From assembly GCA_039096225.1 (NCBI GenBank), contig JBBPEB010000008.1:1-64000 (forward strand): a stretch of DNA of 64,000 nucleotides. The letters are read 5' to 3'. Of the stretch, positions 39,362 through 52,545 are shown in pieces; the stretch's first letter is position 1, and the number at the start of each line of letters is the position of its first letter. The notes beneath the pieces are model-generated. The model ran no database searches. It was not told the DNA's origin and worked only from the letters and a program-made list of their open reading frames with translations. Made by a program: the position numbers and the translations under genes. The DNA is from Blastocystis sp. Blastoise (lineage: Eukaryota; Sar; Bigyra; Opalinata; Blastocystidae).

Positions 39362-39746
39362 TAAAGCTATATAAATATATTTATTATATTCTTTTCTTCT
39401 TTTTTATCACGATTCATTACTTGGGTATTATATTAATTATAAAATTGTTTATACATGTTTTGTCTTTTAAGATAACAAAAATAACAACAATAATTAGGAA
39501 AAAAATATATCAATAAAAACGATATATGCTGAAACATGAAACCATTTAAAAAAGAGAAAAAAGTAAACTAATAATTCTTAATATTACTTGTATATAAGAA
39601 TTTCGATATTATATTGAATAGCTTGAATTACAAGATTTTATAAAAATTAAATGAAAAAGTGAAAAGAATGAGAAAATATTTAAAAAAAAAAATACATATT
39701 ATTAAAGGAAAAGTGACATAAAAAGTCATATATATATATATATAAA
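39362..39746. other. Intergenic between convergent mL49 and Lsm-like genes
   Basis: AT-rich, with no gene seen. It ends in a TA repeat at about 39729-39743. Confidence 0.6.
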
Positions 39747-40335
39747 TTAATTATTTATATCGTCTTCTCGTGTTTCTGATGTTTGGAGAGTAATTTCGTT
39801 CTCTGCAGAAAGAGTATCCACATCATATATAGATAAATTCGCTATTTGATTTGAAGGAATAACAAGGTATTTATCGTACGGAGGTGATACTCGCTTTGAA
39901 AGAGATCTCTATATATATACATATAATATATATATAATAAGGATATACTTTGATATATAAATTAATATTAAAAATAATAAATAGCAAAGAAATGAGAGTT
40001 CAAAAAAAAAAAACAGAAAAAAACAATAATACTTCAATAACAGGGTTTTTCAAGACATAATGCATTTCATCAATATGTATTGTATGCAGTTGACCTCTAT
40101 AAACAGTTCCATCAATTGTCTATATAAGATATATGTGAAAAAACAAAACAAATTGTTATATAAAATGAAAAAAGAGTATAAAAAATACTTTTATTCTAAC
40201 GATTTTGTCTACCATCTCATGGAAGAGAATATATAAATGTGCTTGATTCAATTCTTGTACTATTCAACAATAATTTGGAAAAAAACATATTAAATTACAT
40301 TGTTTAGATTTGTTACAACTCTCACTGTCTTCCAT
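39747..40335 (-). CDS. Lsm / SM-ATX-like domain protein, 4 exons, 118 aa
   Basis: Predicted minus join: 40335-40299, 40259-40189, 40119-40033, 39908-39747 (357 nt). The protein reads MEDSESCNKSKQ, then LYILFHEMVDKIVRIK, then TIDGTVYRGQLHTIHIDE and MHYVLKNP, then KYLVIPSNQIANLSIYDVD and an acidic tail. The pattern hydrophobic strand - xxDGTVYxGxLxTI - xxLKNP - VIPSxxI matches the Sm-like beta barrel of ataxin-2/Lsm-type proteins, which bind RNA. It is far shorter than ataxin-2 and has no visible PAM2 motif. It is divergent from the RBR ligase gene with a 315-bp spacer. Confidence 0.65.
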
Positions 40336-40650
40336 TTTTCAAAATATACTTAGTAAAACTATAGATAATGAATAGAAGCGAGAAACAACAAACTTAAAAA
40401 AAAAGAAAACAATCGTTTTTTCAAGATTATTTCTCAAAATGATGTCTATAAAAAAATCATGATTTATTATGAATTAATTGGGAATTTCTGTAAAAACTCG
40501 CAATTAGTCGGTACATTGTTCAATTCTTTAATTAAAAGAAAAGAGTTACTTCTGTTTTTCATTGAACATCTTCATTTTATTTTCCAAGTATTTGGTTAAT
40601 ATATAATATCGAGTACTCTTAGTCTCTTTTGATTTTTGTTATTTATCGAT

Positions 40651-41276
40651 ATGTTTCCCGGTAGTAGACCTGATATGAGTATTTTTCTTATTTACTTTTC
40701 CATTTCACTTTGGCTACTATATTTTTAATATTTAGCTCAAGGACAAAACCTTCAGGCATACTTTTATGGGATGAACCTATTTCATCCAGATGAAATTGAT
40801 GCTTGGCTCAGTTTACCTGAAAAATGAAGAGCTTTATACTAGACTTATTACAGATATGGATGAATTCTATGCATCTTTTGTAAATAGTGGATATGGCAAA
40901 CGTAAGTATAAGCATTGGGAAGATCAAAATAAATGGAAAGATAGTAATAAGAGAGATAATGGTGATTCTAAATTTTCAAAGAATGGAAAGAAAGGTGATT
41001 CTAAGAGATTTGACAATAAATCTAAAGCTGACACGAAACAGAATAAGAAATATAAGAATGATGAAGATGATGATGATTTATATTCAAATAGTAAAGTTAT
41101 ATCTATTATTAAGGATGTATTATTAGAAAAGAATACCAATTCTAATAAGAAGAATACAAAGTCAAATAATTCTAATATTCCTATTCCTGCTGGATATCCT
41201 TCTTTTCCTTCAAATCCTATGAATATGAATAATAATAATTCTATTCCTGCATATCCTTCTTTTCCTTCAAATCCTA

Positions 41277-41312
<36 letters not shown>

Positions 41313-41584
41313 TGAATAATAATAATTCTATGACTCTTCCTCCTCTTGGTTATCCTCGTATTAATAATTCAAATCCTGTTAATACATCTATACCTTTTAA
41401 TAATAGTATTAATCAAAAGAATAATATGGCTTCTTCTACTACTACTCTTTCTAAATCTGTACCTATTTCACAAGTACCTTCAACTACTCTTGGTTCTCTT
41501 CTTAAAAGTAAACAACAACAAAATAAACAAAAAAATAATTCAACTGCTTCTAATCCTAATTCTCGTATTTCTACTAGTTCTGTA

Positions 41585-41628
<44 letters not shown>

Positions 41629-44086
41629 GATTAATAATAATAATAAGATTAATAATAATAATGCTAATAATAATAAACAAGATAATTCTAAACAAGGTTC
41701 ATTACCCTTTTTAAATCAATCGAATCTCTCTCGTTTCTTGACTACTTTAGATGCTAAACAAGGTGCTCAACAAAGTAATAATAAAAATGCTACTAGTAAT
41801 AATAATAAAAACAGTAATAAACCTAATGCTAATAATAATAATACCAATAATAATAATGACAATAATGCTTCAAATGCGAATGTTACTCCAAGTAAATCAT
41901 TAAAAGATCGTTTTATACTTCAACAACCTCCTACTCTTCATACTTCTTCTTCTTCTTCTCCTCTCCCTGCTATTCCTATGGATAATAATCATATTACTAA
42001 CGTTGCTACTACTCCATCTCTATCTAAACAAAATAATATACCTATTCTTTCAAATAAACAATCGTTTTCTACATCTCAACAAACACCTTCTTTTAATCCA
42101 CGTCTTGCTGCTATTATTGCCAATTGTCAAAAGAAGAATAGTGAATCAAGTGACGCTAATTCTCCTATAGCTCCTGTTGCACCTGTTGCACCTGTTGCAC
42201 CTGTTGCACCTGTTGCACCTGTTGCACCTGTTGCACCTGTTGCTCCTATGGCTCCTATGGCTCCTATGGCACCTACTGCTCCTACTGCTCCTATGGCTCC
42301 TAATGTTTTCTATCCTCCTGTAATGGATACTATTCCTTCTCATTCTATGAATCCTTTAGAAACACTTCCAAATCAACCTATAACTCCTCCTTCTCCTCCT
42401 CTTCCTCCTTCCTTAGTTACTCCTACTCAATCTATACATAATACTCCTAATCAATCTATACATAATACTCCTAATCAATCTAATATAACTATATTAGAAA
42501 TGAGTCAACAAATGAATTCTTCATTAGTATCACCTAATTCCTCTTCTTCTTCTTTATTTGCTTCTCCTTCATCATCAATAACTCCTTCTATTACTACTCC
42601 AAAATTAAATTTATCATCCTCATTACTCACATTACCTACATTACCTAAAATACAAAATAATATATGTATAAAATGTAATAAACATTTCGATATAAATAGT
42701 AGCGAAATATTTAATATTGGTTGTTCTAAACAACATAAGATATGTAATGTATGTTTTATGGAATTATTTAATGATAGTATTGAACATCAACAACTTATAT
42801 ACTGCTTAGATAAGTCTTGCCATTATTGTATAAATTCAGAAACAGTAAGAACTATTTTAAGTTCATTATATCCTAGTAATAATATTGATGAATATGTTAA
42901 TGTTTATAATACTATATATCAATGTAGTATTCCTCCTACAGTATCTACTCCTTCTATTCCTCCTACAGTAGTATCTTCTTCAATGATGACACCTCCACCT
43001 CCATCTATTCCTACTGATAATAATAATAATATGAATAATAATAATATGAATAATAATAATATGAATAATAATAATATGAATAATAATAATATGAATAATA
43101 ATAATATGAATAATAATAATATGAATAATAATAATATGAATAATACTAATAATACTAATAATAATAATAATATCATAGATAATACTAATAATACTAATAA
43201 TAATACTAATAATACTAATACTAATACTAATGATGAAGATGATTTATATGGATGTGTTTCTGAATCAGTTGTTTCTCCTTCTGTTCCTATAACTACTACA
43301 ACTACTACTACTATTTCTTATCAATATGCATATACTTGTGTAAATCCTCAATGCCATAATCTTATATCTATTAATGAACAGGATGTAATTCATGCTATTT
43401 CTATTACTTGTTCTAAATGTCATATTAACTTTTGTTCTCATTGTCAATCAAGTCCTTCTCATACTCCTTTTAGTTGTGATTTGAATATAATGAATCGTAT
43501 TTATTGGTTATTATGGTCTATTCAAGGTAGAAGAGATCGACTTATAAGTCGAGGGGTTTCTAAAGCTAAAGTACAACAACTTACTGAAAACCCAGAATAT
43601 TTAAATATGGTTACAGAATCAAAACAATTATTAGAACGTGTTGTTGAATATGAATTATATTGCCAACAAAATATGAAATGCTGTCCAAAATGTCATCGTA
43701 AACAAGTGAATAATAATAATTTACTTGCTGTTATGTGTGGAATTGAAGATAAATCTACAAATATGATTATAAATGGTTGTGGTACTAAATTTACTTGGAA
43801 ATCTGCTGAATATTATAAGTCACCCTTAACTATTAATAATAAAACTAAACAAGTTGAGAATACTATTCCAAATATTGATCCTAACCAAGAACATAATCAT
43901 GAATTTAAATGCTCTTTTTGTCAAAAGAGTAAATCTTTAGATAAACAATATATTCGTGGTTATCGTTTCAAATGTTTAACTTGTTCGAATTTCTATATAT
44001 GTGAATCTTGTGATGCCACAAAGAGAATTCAACATTTTAATGGACAACATATATTTGAAATTATTACTGATCTTGATGAAGCATAA
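40651..44086 (+). CDS. RBR-type E3 ubiquitin ligase with C-terminal ZZ-like zinc finger, about 1126 aa
   Basis: Exon 1 is 40651-40678 (MFPGSRPDM) and intron 40679-40735 is followed by exon 2 to TAA at 44086. In exon 2 the frame [12 protein letters not shown] hits TGA at 40825. One additional A in the A5 run 40820-40824 would give ...[12 protein letters not shown] and continue in the long frame, so a one-base loss in sequence or gene is likely. The middle is low complexity (poly-Asn, VAP repeats, MNNNN repeats). C-terminal zinc modules: RING1 from CIKCNKHF near residue 654, IBR from YTCVNPQC near 877, RING2/Rcat from CCPKCHRK near 992, and a ZZ-like finger CSFCQ...CLTC...CESC near 1069. Family role: RBR ligases pass ubiquitin via a RING2 cysteine. 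Here RING2 is divergent, so activity is uncertain. Confidence 0.8.
42160..42303 (+). repeat. Coding minisatellite (Pro-Val/Met/Thr-Ala tripeptide repeats) in the RBR gene
   Basis: About 15 units of a 9-bp repeat, CCTGTTGCA and variants, encode APV/APM/APT repeats. Confidence 0.85.
43017..43215 (+). repeat. Coding minisatellite (Met-Asn4) in the RBR gene
   Basis: Eight or nine tandem ATGAATAATAATAAT units are followed by AAT/ACT triplets. They separate RING1 from the IBR domain. Confidence 0.9.
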
Positions 44087-44895
44087 TAGAATTAAATTAT
44101 AATAACAAGAAATAATATTATACATACATATATATTTATATATTTATTTTTATTATTCTATATGTAATATTTTTTAAACTTTTTATTTATGTTTATATAT
44201 ATATATATTAATATTCTTTATATAATCTTTAAATGGATTTGATATTATACTTTATCATTTTTTATTATCATATAATAATGCAATATCATTATAGATAGTT
44301 TAACATTATTTAGTATACTTCATATCTATTTTAAAGATATATATTTATATTTATATGTTTTTTTAAGAGTTATAACTCAATTTATTATTTTAGTTTGGTT
44401 TATAATTAAATGAAATTTTTTTTTTGTAATATAAAAGAAATTAAAAAGAATTTATAAATAAACTTTTAGAGAATAAACAAACAAATAATATCATATTTTA
44501 TAACTAGAATAGATATATATACACAAAATGATATTATTAGTTAATCAAACATATATATGATGATATATATATATGCATGGATTAAAATAAAATACCAGAA
44601 AATAATAATATATAATATTTGAATGAATGAAATATTATATATAATAGATACATTTTTGCTTCACAATACAAAAGTAATATAAATATAGTTTAAAATAATA
44701 ATGTTATATAAATTATTTATATATTAAAAATGTAGTTATATGACAAATATTAATATATGAATATGAATATGAATATAATAAATATAAAAACAAATATAAT
44801 TAAATATAAAAATAAATATAATAAAAAATATAATTAAATAAAAATAAATATAATTAAATATAAAAAAATGATTAAATATAAAAATAAAAGTATTT
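44087..44895. other. Intergenic between convergent RBR and surface-protein genes
   Basis: Extremely AT-rich with TA and AAATATAATT-type repeats (44760-44880). No gene is seen; short open frames are composition artefacts. Confidence 0.65.
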
Positions 44896-47800
44896 TTACA
44901 TGGGTACAACTCGTGGTTCATTTAATTTTCTGTGAATTGGATGATGGCGGTAACAGAAAGGAGGGCAACTCCACCATATTTGATATCCACATATGCAAAT
45001 AACCATGAATATAATGAATATACATAAAAGAGTAATACTACAAAGTATAGTAAAAATAATATCTTGTTGAGAACCATCAATAATAATAATATCATTTGAA
45101 TATATATATGCATATGTAATAGCAGTAAGTGAAGATATAGTACTATGATGTAATGCATTTAATAAACTATCAGAAGTAGTTTCTATATAATCTTTTAATA
45201 TAGTAAATATATTCTCTGCTTCTTTATATTCTGTTTTGATTAATAAACGTATTGAAACTACTTTATCCCTTATAGAGAGAATAGACAATATATATACATT
45301 ATCTATAGATATATAATAATCATATAAATAAGTAGCTAGAAGAAGTCGAAAAGACTCATAAGTATAAGGATCTTCAAAAGAAGTCTTATTAATATTTTCT
45401 AAAATTAAAGTTATATAAAGGAAACTATGAGAAATATCAGGTTTTGTTTCTTCTTCTTCTTCATAGAAATGACAGTAATATGTATATATATCTGACCATA
45501 TCATTTCATGATTTGAATGTTCAATACATTTACGAGTCATAACTCCTTTTTGATTATTTCCACAAAATAAATATACTGTTTCATCTTTTGCAGTAGATTT
45601 CCATAAACCATCTTCTTTACAATAATATGTATGTATATTAATATATAAAGTAGCATTTGATTGACCTGCAGGATTGGATATAATTACTATATATCGGTCA
45701 TTCACTAATTCTACTGGTGTACCATATATTAGTCCATTCTCATTATTAATCTTTATATTATTAGGAAGAGAAGGAATTGTATAAATAGGATATAATTCAG
45801 CACCAAATAGATCAGGCTGAAGAGGGATGAAACTACTTCCTTTATCAACATTAATATAACTAGGTGAATATGAAATAGTTGGTTTTAATAATGTGCAATT
45901 ATTAATAATAGATGACCATACAGGAGGATGAGTAGGAATACAATAGCGATATATACTTCCTAAATAATAATTTACATTTTGACAATTTTTATGTATATAA
46001 TGATTAGGAAGGGTTTGTTTCCATTCATCTTCTGTATCACAATATATACTCTCTATAGAAATATTTATAGAAGTAGAAATATTCCCATAAATATTTGAAG
46101 CTATTATAGTATAAGTTTGCATAGAAGAAGCTTCAGTAGGAACACCAAATAATGTATTATTTGATAGTATAGTTAATCCATAAGGAAGAGAAGGAAGAAT
46201 AGTAAAATATATTTCTGTTCCATTTAATGTAAAAGGAATATTCACTTGTATATATGTATAAAAAATATAAGTATTTTGATTAAAATGGAAATTTGAAGGT
46301 ATTGCATATTCACAATAATCTTCTTCTTCTTCAAATCGTCCATAACGGCATAATCTTCTTTTTATTCCAATAGAATAATCATCACATTGTTTATAACTAT
46401 ATGTATTTTCATAAGCATAAGAATAATCAGGAGAAGGAGGAGAACATAAATGACTTTGAGAAAATAAATAAAAACTTATAGTACTTAAATGTATACCTGA
46501 TGAACATTGTTGTATATGATTGTTCTCATCAATATAATAATCATCATCTAATAAATTATATGATTTATTATTATTATTATTATACTTATTATTATACTTA
46601 TTATTAATATCATTATTATTATTATTATTATTATTAATATCATTATCATCATGAATTGGTATTTCTAAACTAGTTTCATTACATTTAATAATATGAATTC
46701 TATATTTATGGAAAGGATATGAATTATAGAAATAAAAATATTTTGTTTGATTATATTCTGTCCAATGTTCATTTATAGCTACATGTAATAATATCCACTC
46801 ATTCTCTATATTATTATTATCATCTTCATTATTATTATTATTATTCTTATCATCTTCATTATTATTATATACTTTACGTTTCATTCCTTCTAATTTCCAG
46901 CTAGTAGGATGACGTGTATTACAATTATTAGTGTTTCGAATACTATAACCATTAATAGTTTCATAACGATCTTCAGTATATTCCCATTCAAATATTGAAT
47001 CATAACAAGTATCAAATGTATTCATAATTAAAGAATTATTTTGATTAAATAGATTTGAAAGAGGATAAGAAGGATCTTCATTTCGATTACTTGATATATT
47101 TCCTGTAAATATCATTAAAGTTTTATTAGGTATATAATTAGCATCAACATCAAATGTATTTGCAAAAGGAGCTGTATTATAAATATGATTCTCTACAGCT
47201 AAAGTATTATGAATATTTAATAAATGATGATTAATTAACGATATACTAAAAGAAGCATAAGGTTTTGAAAAAGGTTGAAGAGCTGTTTGAGATGCGTTTA
47301 ATGGACCCTCAGGTAGATTAATTCGATAGAATTCTATACCATTTATATAGACTATACTTCCTCCAGGAGTATAAATAATAATATTTAATCCAGCAGTATT
47401 ATCATAATATTGTAATATAAATGTAGTTCTATAATATTGAGTTTTTGTTCTATAAGAAGGTAATCTCTTTGAATATACAGTACTCCATGATTGATCATTA
47501 TATTCTGGTATATACCATTCTATAGGAGTATTATTATCTGTAAAATAAGCTTTCCAAGAAGCTGTTTTGGGTTGATATATACTACCTACTTGAAGTGTAT
47601 GAGACACAAAGGAAGAAGAAGCAGAAAAAGTATAATGATAAAAATCAGAATCATTATTAATATATATATAATAATGATTATTAGCCCATTCTATATCATG
47701 TATTTTTTCGAATTGAAAAATAAATACTTGTGGAGAATAACAGAGTGAAATTGTATTATTTTGATTATATACTTGTATTCCTTTATTATATAATATAGTA

Positions 47801-48787
47801 TTATTTTCATCTCTTAATGTGAATATAAGTTCATAAGGAATAGTTGAAGGTGTAAATAGAATGGCGAATGAAGTTCTTGAATAAGGACATGATGTTGATA
47901 ATAATTTTAAATTTAATGTTTTTTGTTCATTATATAGAGTAATACCTGTAATAGTAGTATTAAGAAAGAATGAATATGGAGTAATACCATGTATACTTCC
48001 ATCATTACTACTAAAGGAGAGATAAGAAGGAAGATTTGAATCAATATTTAATGAATAATAATAAGGTGAATTGATTATATAAGCAGGAAATTCACAATTA
48101 TCAAATAATTGAAGTTCACCTGGATATGTTCTCATTTGAGGTATAGTAAGAGATGATATATCTTCCATATAAAAGGTAATATCAGATAAAGAATAAATTT
48201 TAAATGTAGAATTATAATTTTTATGAAATTCTAATGTATATGTAGTATATATATTATTATGAGGTAATAAATAAAAACAATATTCTTCTTGCCTTTTTTT
48301 CCATATAATAGATTTTACAGTAGATAAAAGATCAGTTTTTCCTTGATAAGTTCTGCCATATAAAGACCATTGTATTGGGTCATAATTCATCGAATTCGGA
48401 CTATTCATCATACAATATTTATTAAATAGAAAAGTAGGATTATTAAGAAAAGAGAAAATTAATATAGGATCTTTTTCTAATAATGTAGTTTTCCAATAAG
48501 TATCACGATTATTATCCATAAGATTCTCTATAGAATGCGTTGATTCAACATTACTATTTATTTTTGTATCTATTTCTAAAGGTAAAGAAGATTCGTTTAG
48601 AAAATGAAAATAAGAATCAAATATTAATGAATATTCATTAGTACTATCACGATAAAACATAATTGCTATAGTAACTTCTTTAGAATTCATAAAATATGTA
48701 TTATTTCCATTTATAGTATGCCAAACTGGATATAAAGACTCTTCGGGAGTAGGTAAAGATACATATTTATAGGGAGATGCATTCGTT

Positions 48788-48877
<90 letters not shown>

Positions 48878-51461
48878 TTCATTTTACTTGATATATCAAT
48901 ATTATTAAAATATTCTTTTCCATTTAAATAGATTATATAATAATATTCTTTTGAAGCATAAAAAGAAAAAGTCCAACTTGAATATTGAGTAGAGTTTAAA
49001 GCAGTAAATTGATTTCGAAATGCTATTATATTACTTGTTATTCGAGGATAAATAGAAGTAATATATTCATCCCAATATTTAGGAATATAAGTATCAAGCA
49101 TCCAGTCTTCATCTTTTGGTTGAGAAGTAATATATTTCCAAGTAGAATGAAAAGGTAAATCAAAATTAGTATTAAGAATATAAGTAGCTTCCATTTTATT
49201 AACTAATGTAAATGAATGTAATAAAATAGATACATTATCTTCAAATATTAAATACATATATAAATAAGAACCAGGTCTCCAACCAGTTTCTTTATCACTT
49301 GATAAAACCATTTTTTGTAAACCTGTTTCTATACATGCATATTGTATATTATTAGACTCTATTTTTCCTCCTTGTTGATATAATAATAACGCTCCTTTAT
49401 CACTTAAAAACTGAAACATCTCATCTTTATTAGGAATTAATGTATGCTTTTCTATTTTTATTAGTTTATATCGTTCTGTTATACAACCTTGTATTGTTAT
49501 ATTTAATGTAAATGTATATAATTCATCTGTTTCTATATGTCTACAGGAAAGTGTATATATTTGAGAAAATTGTTTACTTGATTGACCATATAAACGGCCA
49601 TTAGAATATGTTAAATATATGCCTTCAGGAAATATAGGTACAGATAAGAAATGATGATATAATGTAAAAATAGGATAATAATCAAATGATACATATGAAT
49701 ATATATGAAGAGAAGAAAATGAATATAAAGTGGGATTGTTTAAATAGAGTTGTTTAGAAGGAGAAGAAGAAATAGAAGAAATAATAGAAGGAGAAATAAT
49801 AGGAGAAGAAATAAGAGAAGAAGGAGAAATAATAGAAGGAGAATATTTATTCTTGTCTATAACAGAGATATTTTGTGATATATATTTATTAGTTTTATAT
49901 AATAGAGAAGAAATATTTGTTGTATTTTGTGATTGAAGAATAAACGATATGGCACAATTATAAGTTATATATATAGTAAATTCAAATGGAATAGTGACAC
50001 GAACTATAAAAATATATATAAGAAATGATTATTCGATATATATACATGTTGTATATATTTGAAATTGATTGAAAATATGTAAATGATGTTTATTTGATAT
50101 ATGAATAAATAGTTTATTATTATTTGGATCAGATTCTAAATGAGAATATAATAAAATATTATTCTTTGTATCTATTCCATATATAGAAAAAGGAAAAGAA
50201 GAAGAAAATGAAAGATATTGTGGACTTATCCATCTATATATATATATATAATGATGAAAAATTAGTCATTAATGGAATATACATGTTATTTAATAATGTG
50301 ATTGTATATATATATTTTGAAGATTTATTTTGTAATTTTATAGTATATGGATGAATAAGAAATGTATCTTCTATATATATATATATATAATTCTTAAACA
50401 ATAAAAAAAAAAATATATATATATATACTATTTGAAATCACTGAAAGGGAGAGACCATTTGTATTTTGTATTCTATTTTTAGGAACCAATGAAAATATAT
50501 TTATTAAAGTTGGTATCCAATGAGCCGAAATATATAGAGATGATCTAATATATATATATGTAATTAAAGAAAAAAGAAAGATAAACATATATATATATAT
50601 ACAAAAATTTATTCATATTATTGTTTGATGAGAGTGATCTATACATTTAAAGTATAAGAATACGAGTATATATATAATAATATACAGGATCATCGAATGA
50701 TTTTCAGAATTAAAATTAAAAAACATAGGAAATGATGAATTAATAGAATATATAAATAGATCAGTAGTATCGTATTTTGAGGAAAAAGGAGAATTATACA
50801 TATAAATAGAATAATTATTGTGATTCATGGTATTTCGCAAATCATTGGATATTAGAGAATAATATTCCTTGTTTTCTGACAATAAAGAAGGAGGAATCAA
50901 ATCTGGATAATAGTCATACGAATTCTTAAATAATTTTTGTAAATTCACTTTATAAATAAAATAACAAGTTGGAGCTAAAAAAATAAATAAAATATACAGT
51001 GAAAAATAATAGAGTAAGAATCATCATCTTTGAATAATGTAGGGACAATTCTTTGAAATGATACATAACGATAAACAACATAGATCGGACATTCTGAGAC
51101 CAAATATGAATGTTCACAAGACCTAGAAACACTATTGACATATTACAAATCTTTTATATACTTTATTGTACATGAGATCAAGTAGTCAGTATCGTTTTCA
51201 ACATGTAGAGATAGATTTAAATAGTTATGACGAATTTCGAACGAGGAAGATCCAACAATAGTGTGTGTATTGTTTGTCTCATGTATAACACTGCAGTCAG
51301 AATGATCTAAATATTCATTACATTTTGTTATTAGAGAAATATTTGATGAAGAAACACAAATGTGTATGAAACCTAAAAAAATGTGAATATAAACAAATAA
51401 CGTTCTTTCAATGAAATCAAATACATATTAAGAAAATAGAATAACTTAATTGTGACTTCAT
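44896..51461 (-). CDS. Large type I surface protein with PA14-, discoidin- and Ig-like modules, 9 exons, 2068 aa
   Basis: Predicted minus join: 51461-51425, 51372-51162, 51131-50998, 50974-50686, 50638-50603, 50544-50429, 50370-50283, 50233-50046, 50003-44896 (6207 nt, open throughout). The start MKSQLSYSIFLICFIHICVS reads as a signal peptide; an in-frame ATG at 51503 is an alternative. The last exon shows a PA14-like stretch (SWTFSFYASKEYYYIIYLNG), a 30-Asn run, discoidin-like segments (NRDTYWKTT), Ig-like units of the putative-Ig type (LPYGLTILSNNTLFGVPTE; IYGTPVEL), and Cys/Trp repeats C-EDxW-C-G-R-C. It ends with one membrane span (ILCSITLLCIFIIFMVICIC) and a 28-residue tail. Many N-glycosylation sites. 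Probable cell-surface adhesion or recognition protein; ligand unknown. Introns of 23 and 30 nt are notably short. Confidence 0.72.
48789..48876 (+). repeat. (ATT)n tract coding poly-Asn in the surface protein
   Basis: Uninterrupted ATT units (AAT on the coding strand), about 30, in frame. Confidence 0.9.
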
Positions 51462-51544
51462 TAAGGTGATGAACATGTAATAAACCTCAATAAACCATTT
51501 CATGATGAAGCTAGAAACAAAACGAATTTGAAGTACTAAAAAAA

Positions 51545-51720
51545 TAAACCACACGATAGTTTAGCGTTCGCCATAGGCTACCCAGGGTAGGGACTCTACC
51601 CCAGACAATTTTTATCCTACGCCTTGAGCCGCCAGAAGTACCCTTAAAACTGGCTCTTTTGGGAATTCTGTACCCCAGCAGAGTCTTCGTGGCGAACCCT
51701 GCCGATAGTTGGATCTTTTT
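51545..51720 (-). ncRNA. Candidate structured non-coding RNA or SINE
   Basis: This block has far higher GC than its surroundings and strong pairing on the minus strand. A closing stem GTTCGCC (51693-51687 region) pairs with GGCGAAC (51571-51565 region). Inside are hairpins GGGTAG-AGTCC-CTACCC, CCAG...CTGG and CTCT...AGAG. A T-run follows on the minus strand (GGTTTATTTTTTT), as for a pol III transcript. An open frame of 70 codons also crosses it (GYRIPKRASFKGTSGG...), so a coding or SINE-derived origin is possible. I do not recognise it as U1-U6, U3, SRP, RNase P/MRP or 5S. Confidence 0.45.
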
Positions 51721-52447
51721 CAAAATTCTTTTTCTTATGGTTATGTGTATTTACGATATTGTTCAAGTGTATCAGCATGCAATTATGTTGCCTAGAAGAT
51801 GTCTGACTGTACATAAGACTAAATGTGGTTCATAACAGTTGTTAAGAATTAGTGTGATTCATTAATATGTTCTTTTACCATTTACAGGCACTCACTTGTG
51901 GAGTGAACTATTGTAAACTTGGTATGAACGTTCCAATGGCATATTGATACTGTTTAAGGAAGATACGAGGATCTGCTATTTTTATTGCTATTCTTTGCTT
52001 TTCGGTTGAGATTTAATGCATAATCAATAATATTTAGAATGGCTATAAATGATCCTTTTTTTTTGCTTCTACACATAATAAATTAGATCAATAAAAAAAA
52101 TTCATTGGAATTATTCACCGAAAAAGATGAATGAAACAGTGAAAATATGAACAAAGGGATATAATTGTAATCAACCGTGTTATACTAGTGATACTAATGT
52201 TTATATATAGTTATTTCATAATACATTATATTCGTCACTTTTTATTTGATAACATTTAAGATTTTATTCGTTTTTGAAAAGAATTATTTTAAAAAATTTA
52301 TTTATTTTGCTATTTTCTTGTATTATCTTTCTTTATATTATCCTCTAGATCTATCTAAAGGCGTATCTGATTCATAGACATTACAAATCAAGTGTAAAAC
52401 AAAAATATAAGGTAATATATAATATATATTTTATTTAAAAAAAAAAA
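51721..52447. other. Intergenic AT-rich spacer
   Basis: No gene, repeat or element end was recognised between the structured block and the 3' end of the retrotransposon. It holds a short T/A-rich run next to the element 3' end. Confidence 0.6.
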
Positions 52448-52454
52448 TAAAAAA

Positions 52455-52545
52455 GAAACGCCTGATAGGGGGATCGAACCCCAAGTGTTAGCCAATTAAA
52501 GTAACCATTTGTACCAGAGAGAACGGTACACAAACAGAAAAAGAA
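52455..52545 (-). other. tRNA-derived 3' tail of retrotransposon copy A
   Basis: The minus strand reads an A-box-like TGGTACAAATGG, about 30 nt later a B-box-like GGGTTCGATCCCC, then CTATCAGGCGTTTCTTTTTT, ending in a T-run like a pol III terminator. A 5-bp hairpin GTACC..GGTAC precedes it. A full cloverleaf does not form. The same block ends copy B at 61046-61136. Confidence 0.6.

Noticed and set aside
42146-42343. Minus-strand Arg/Ser/Cys-rich frame in the RBR gene
   Set aside because: It is a shadow of the CCTGTTGCA coding minisatellite.
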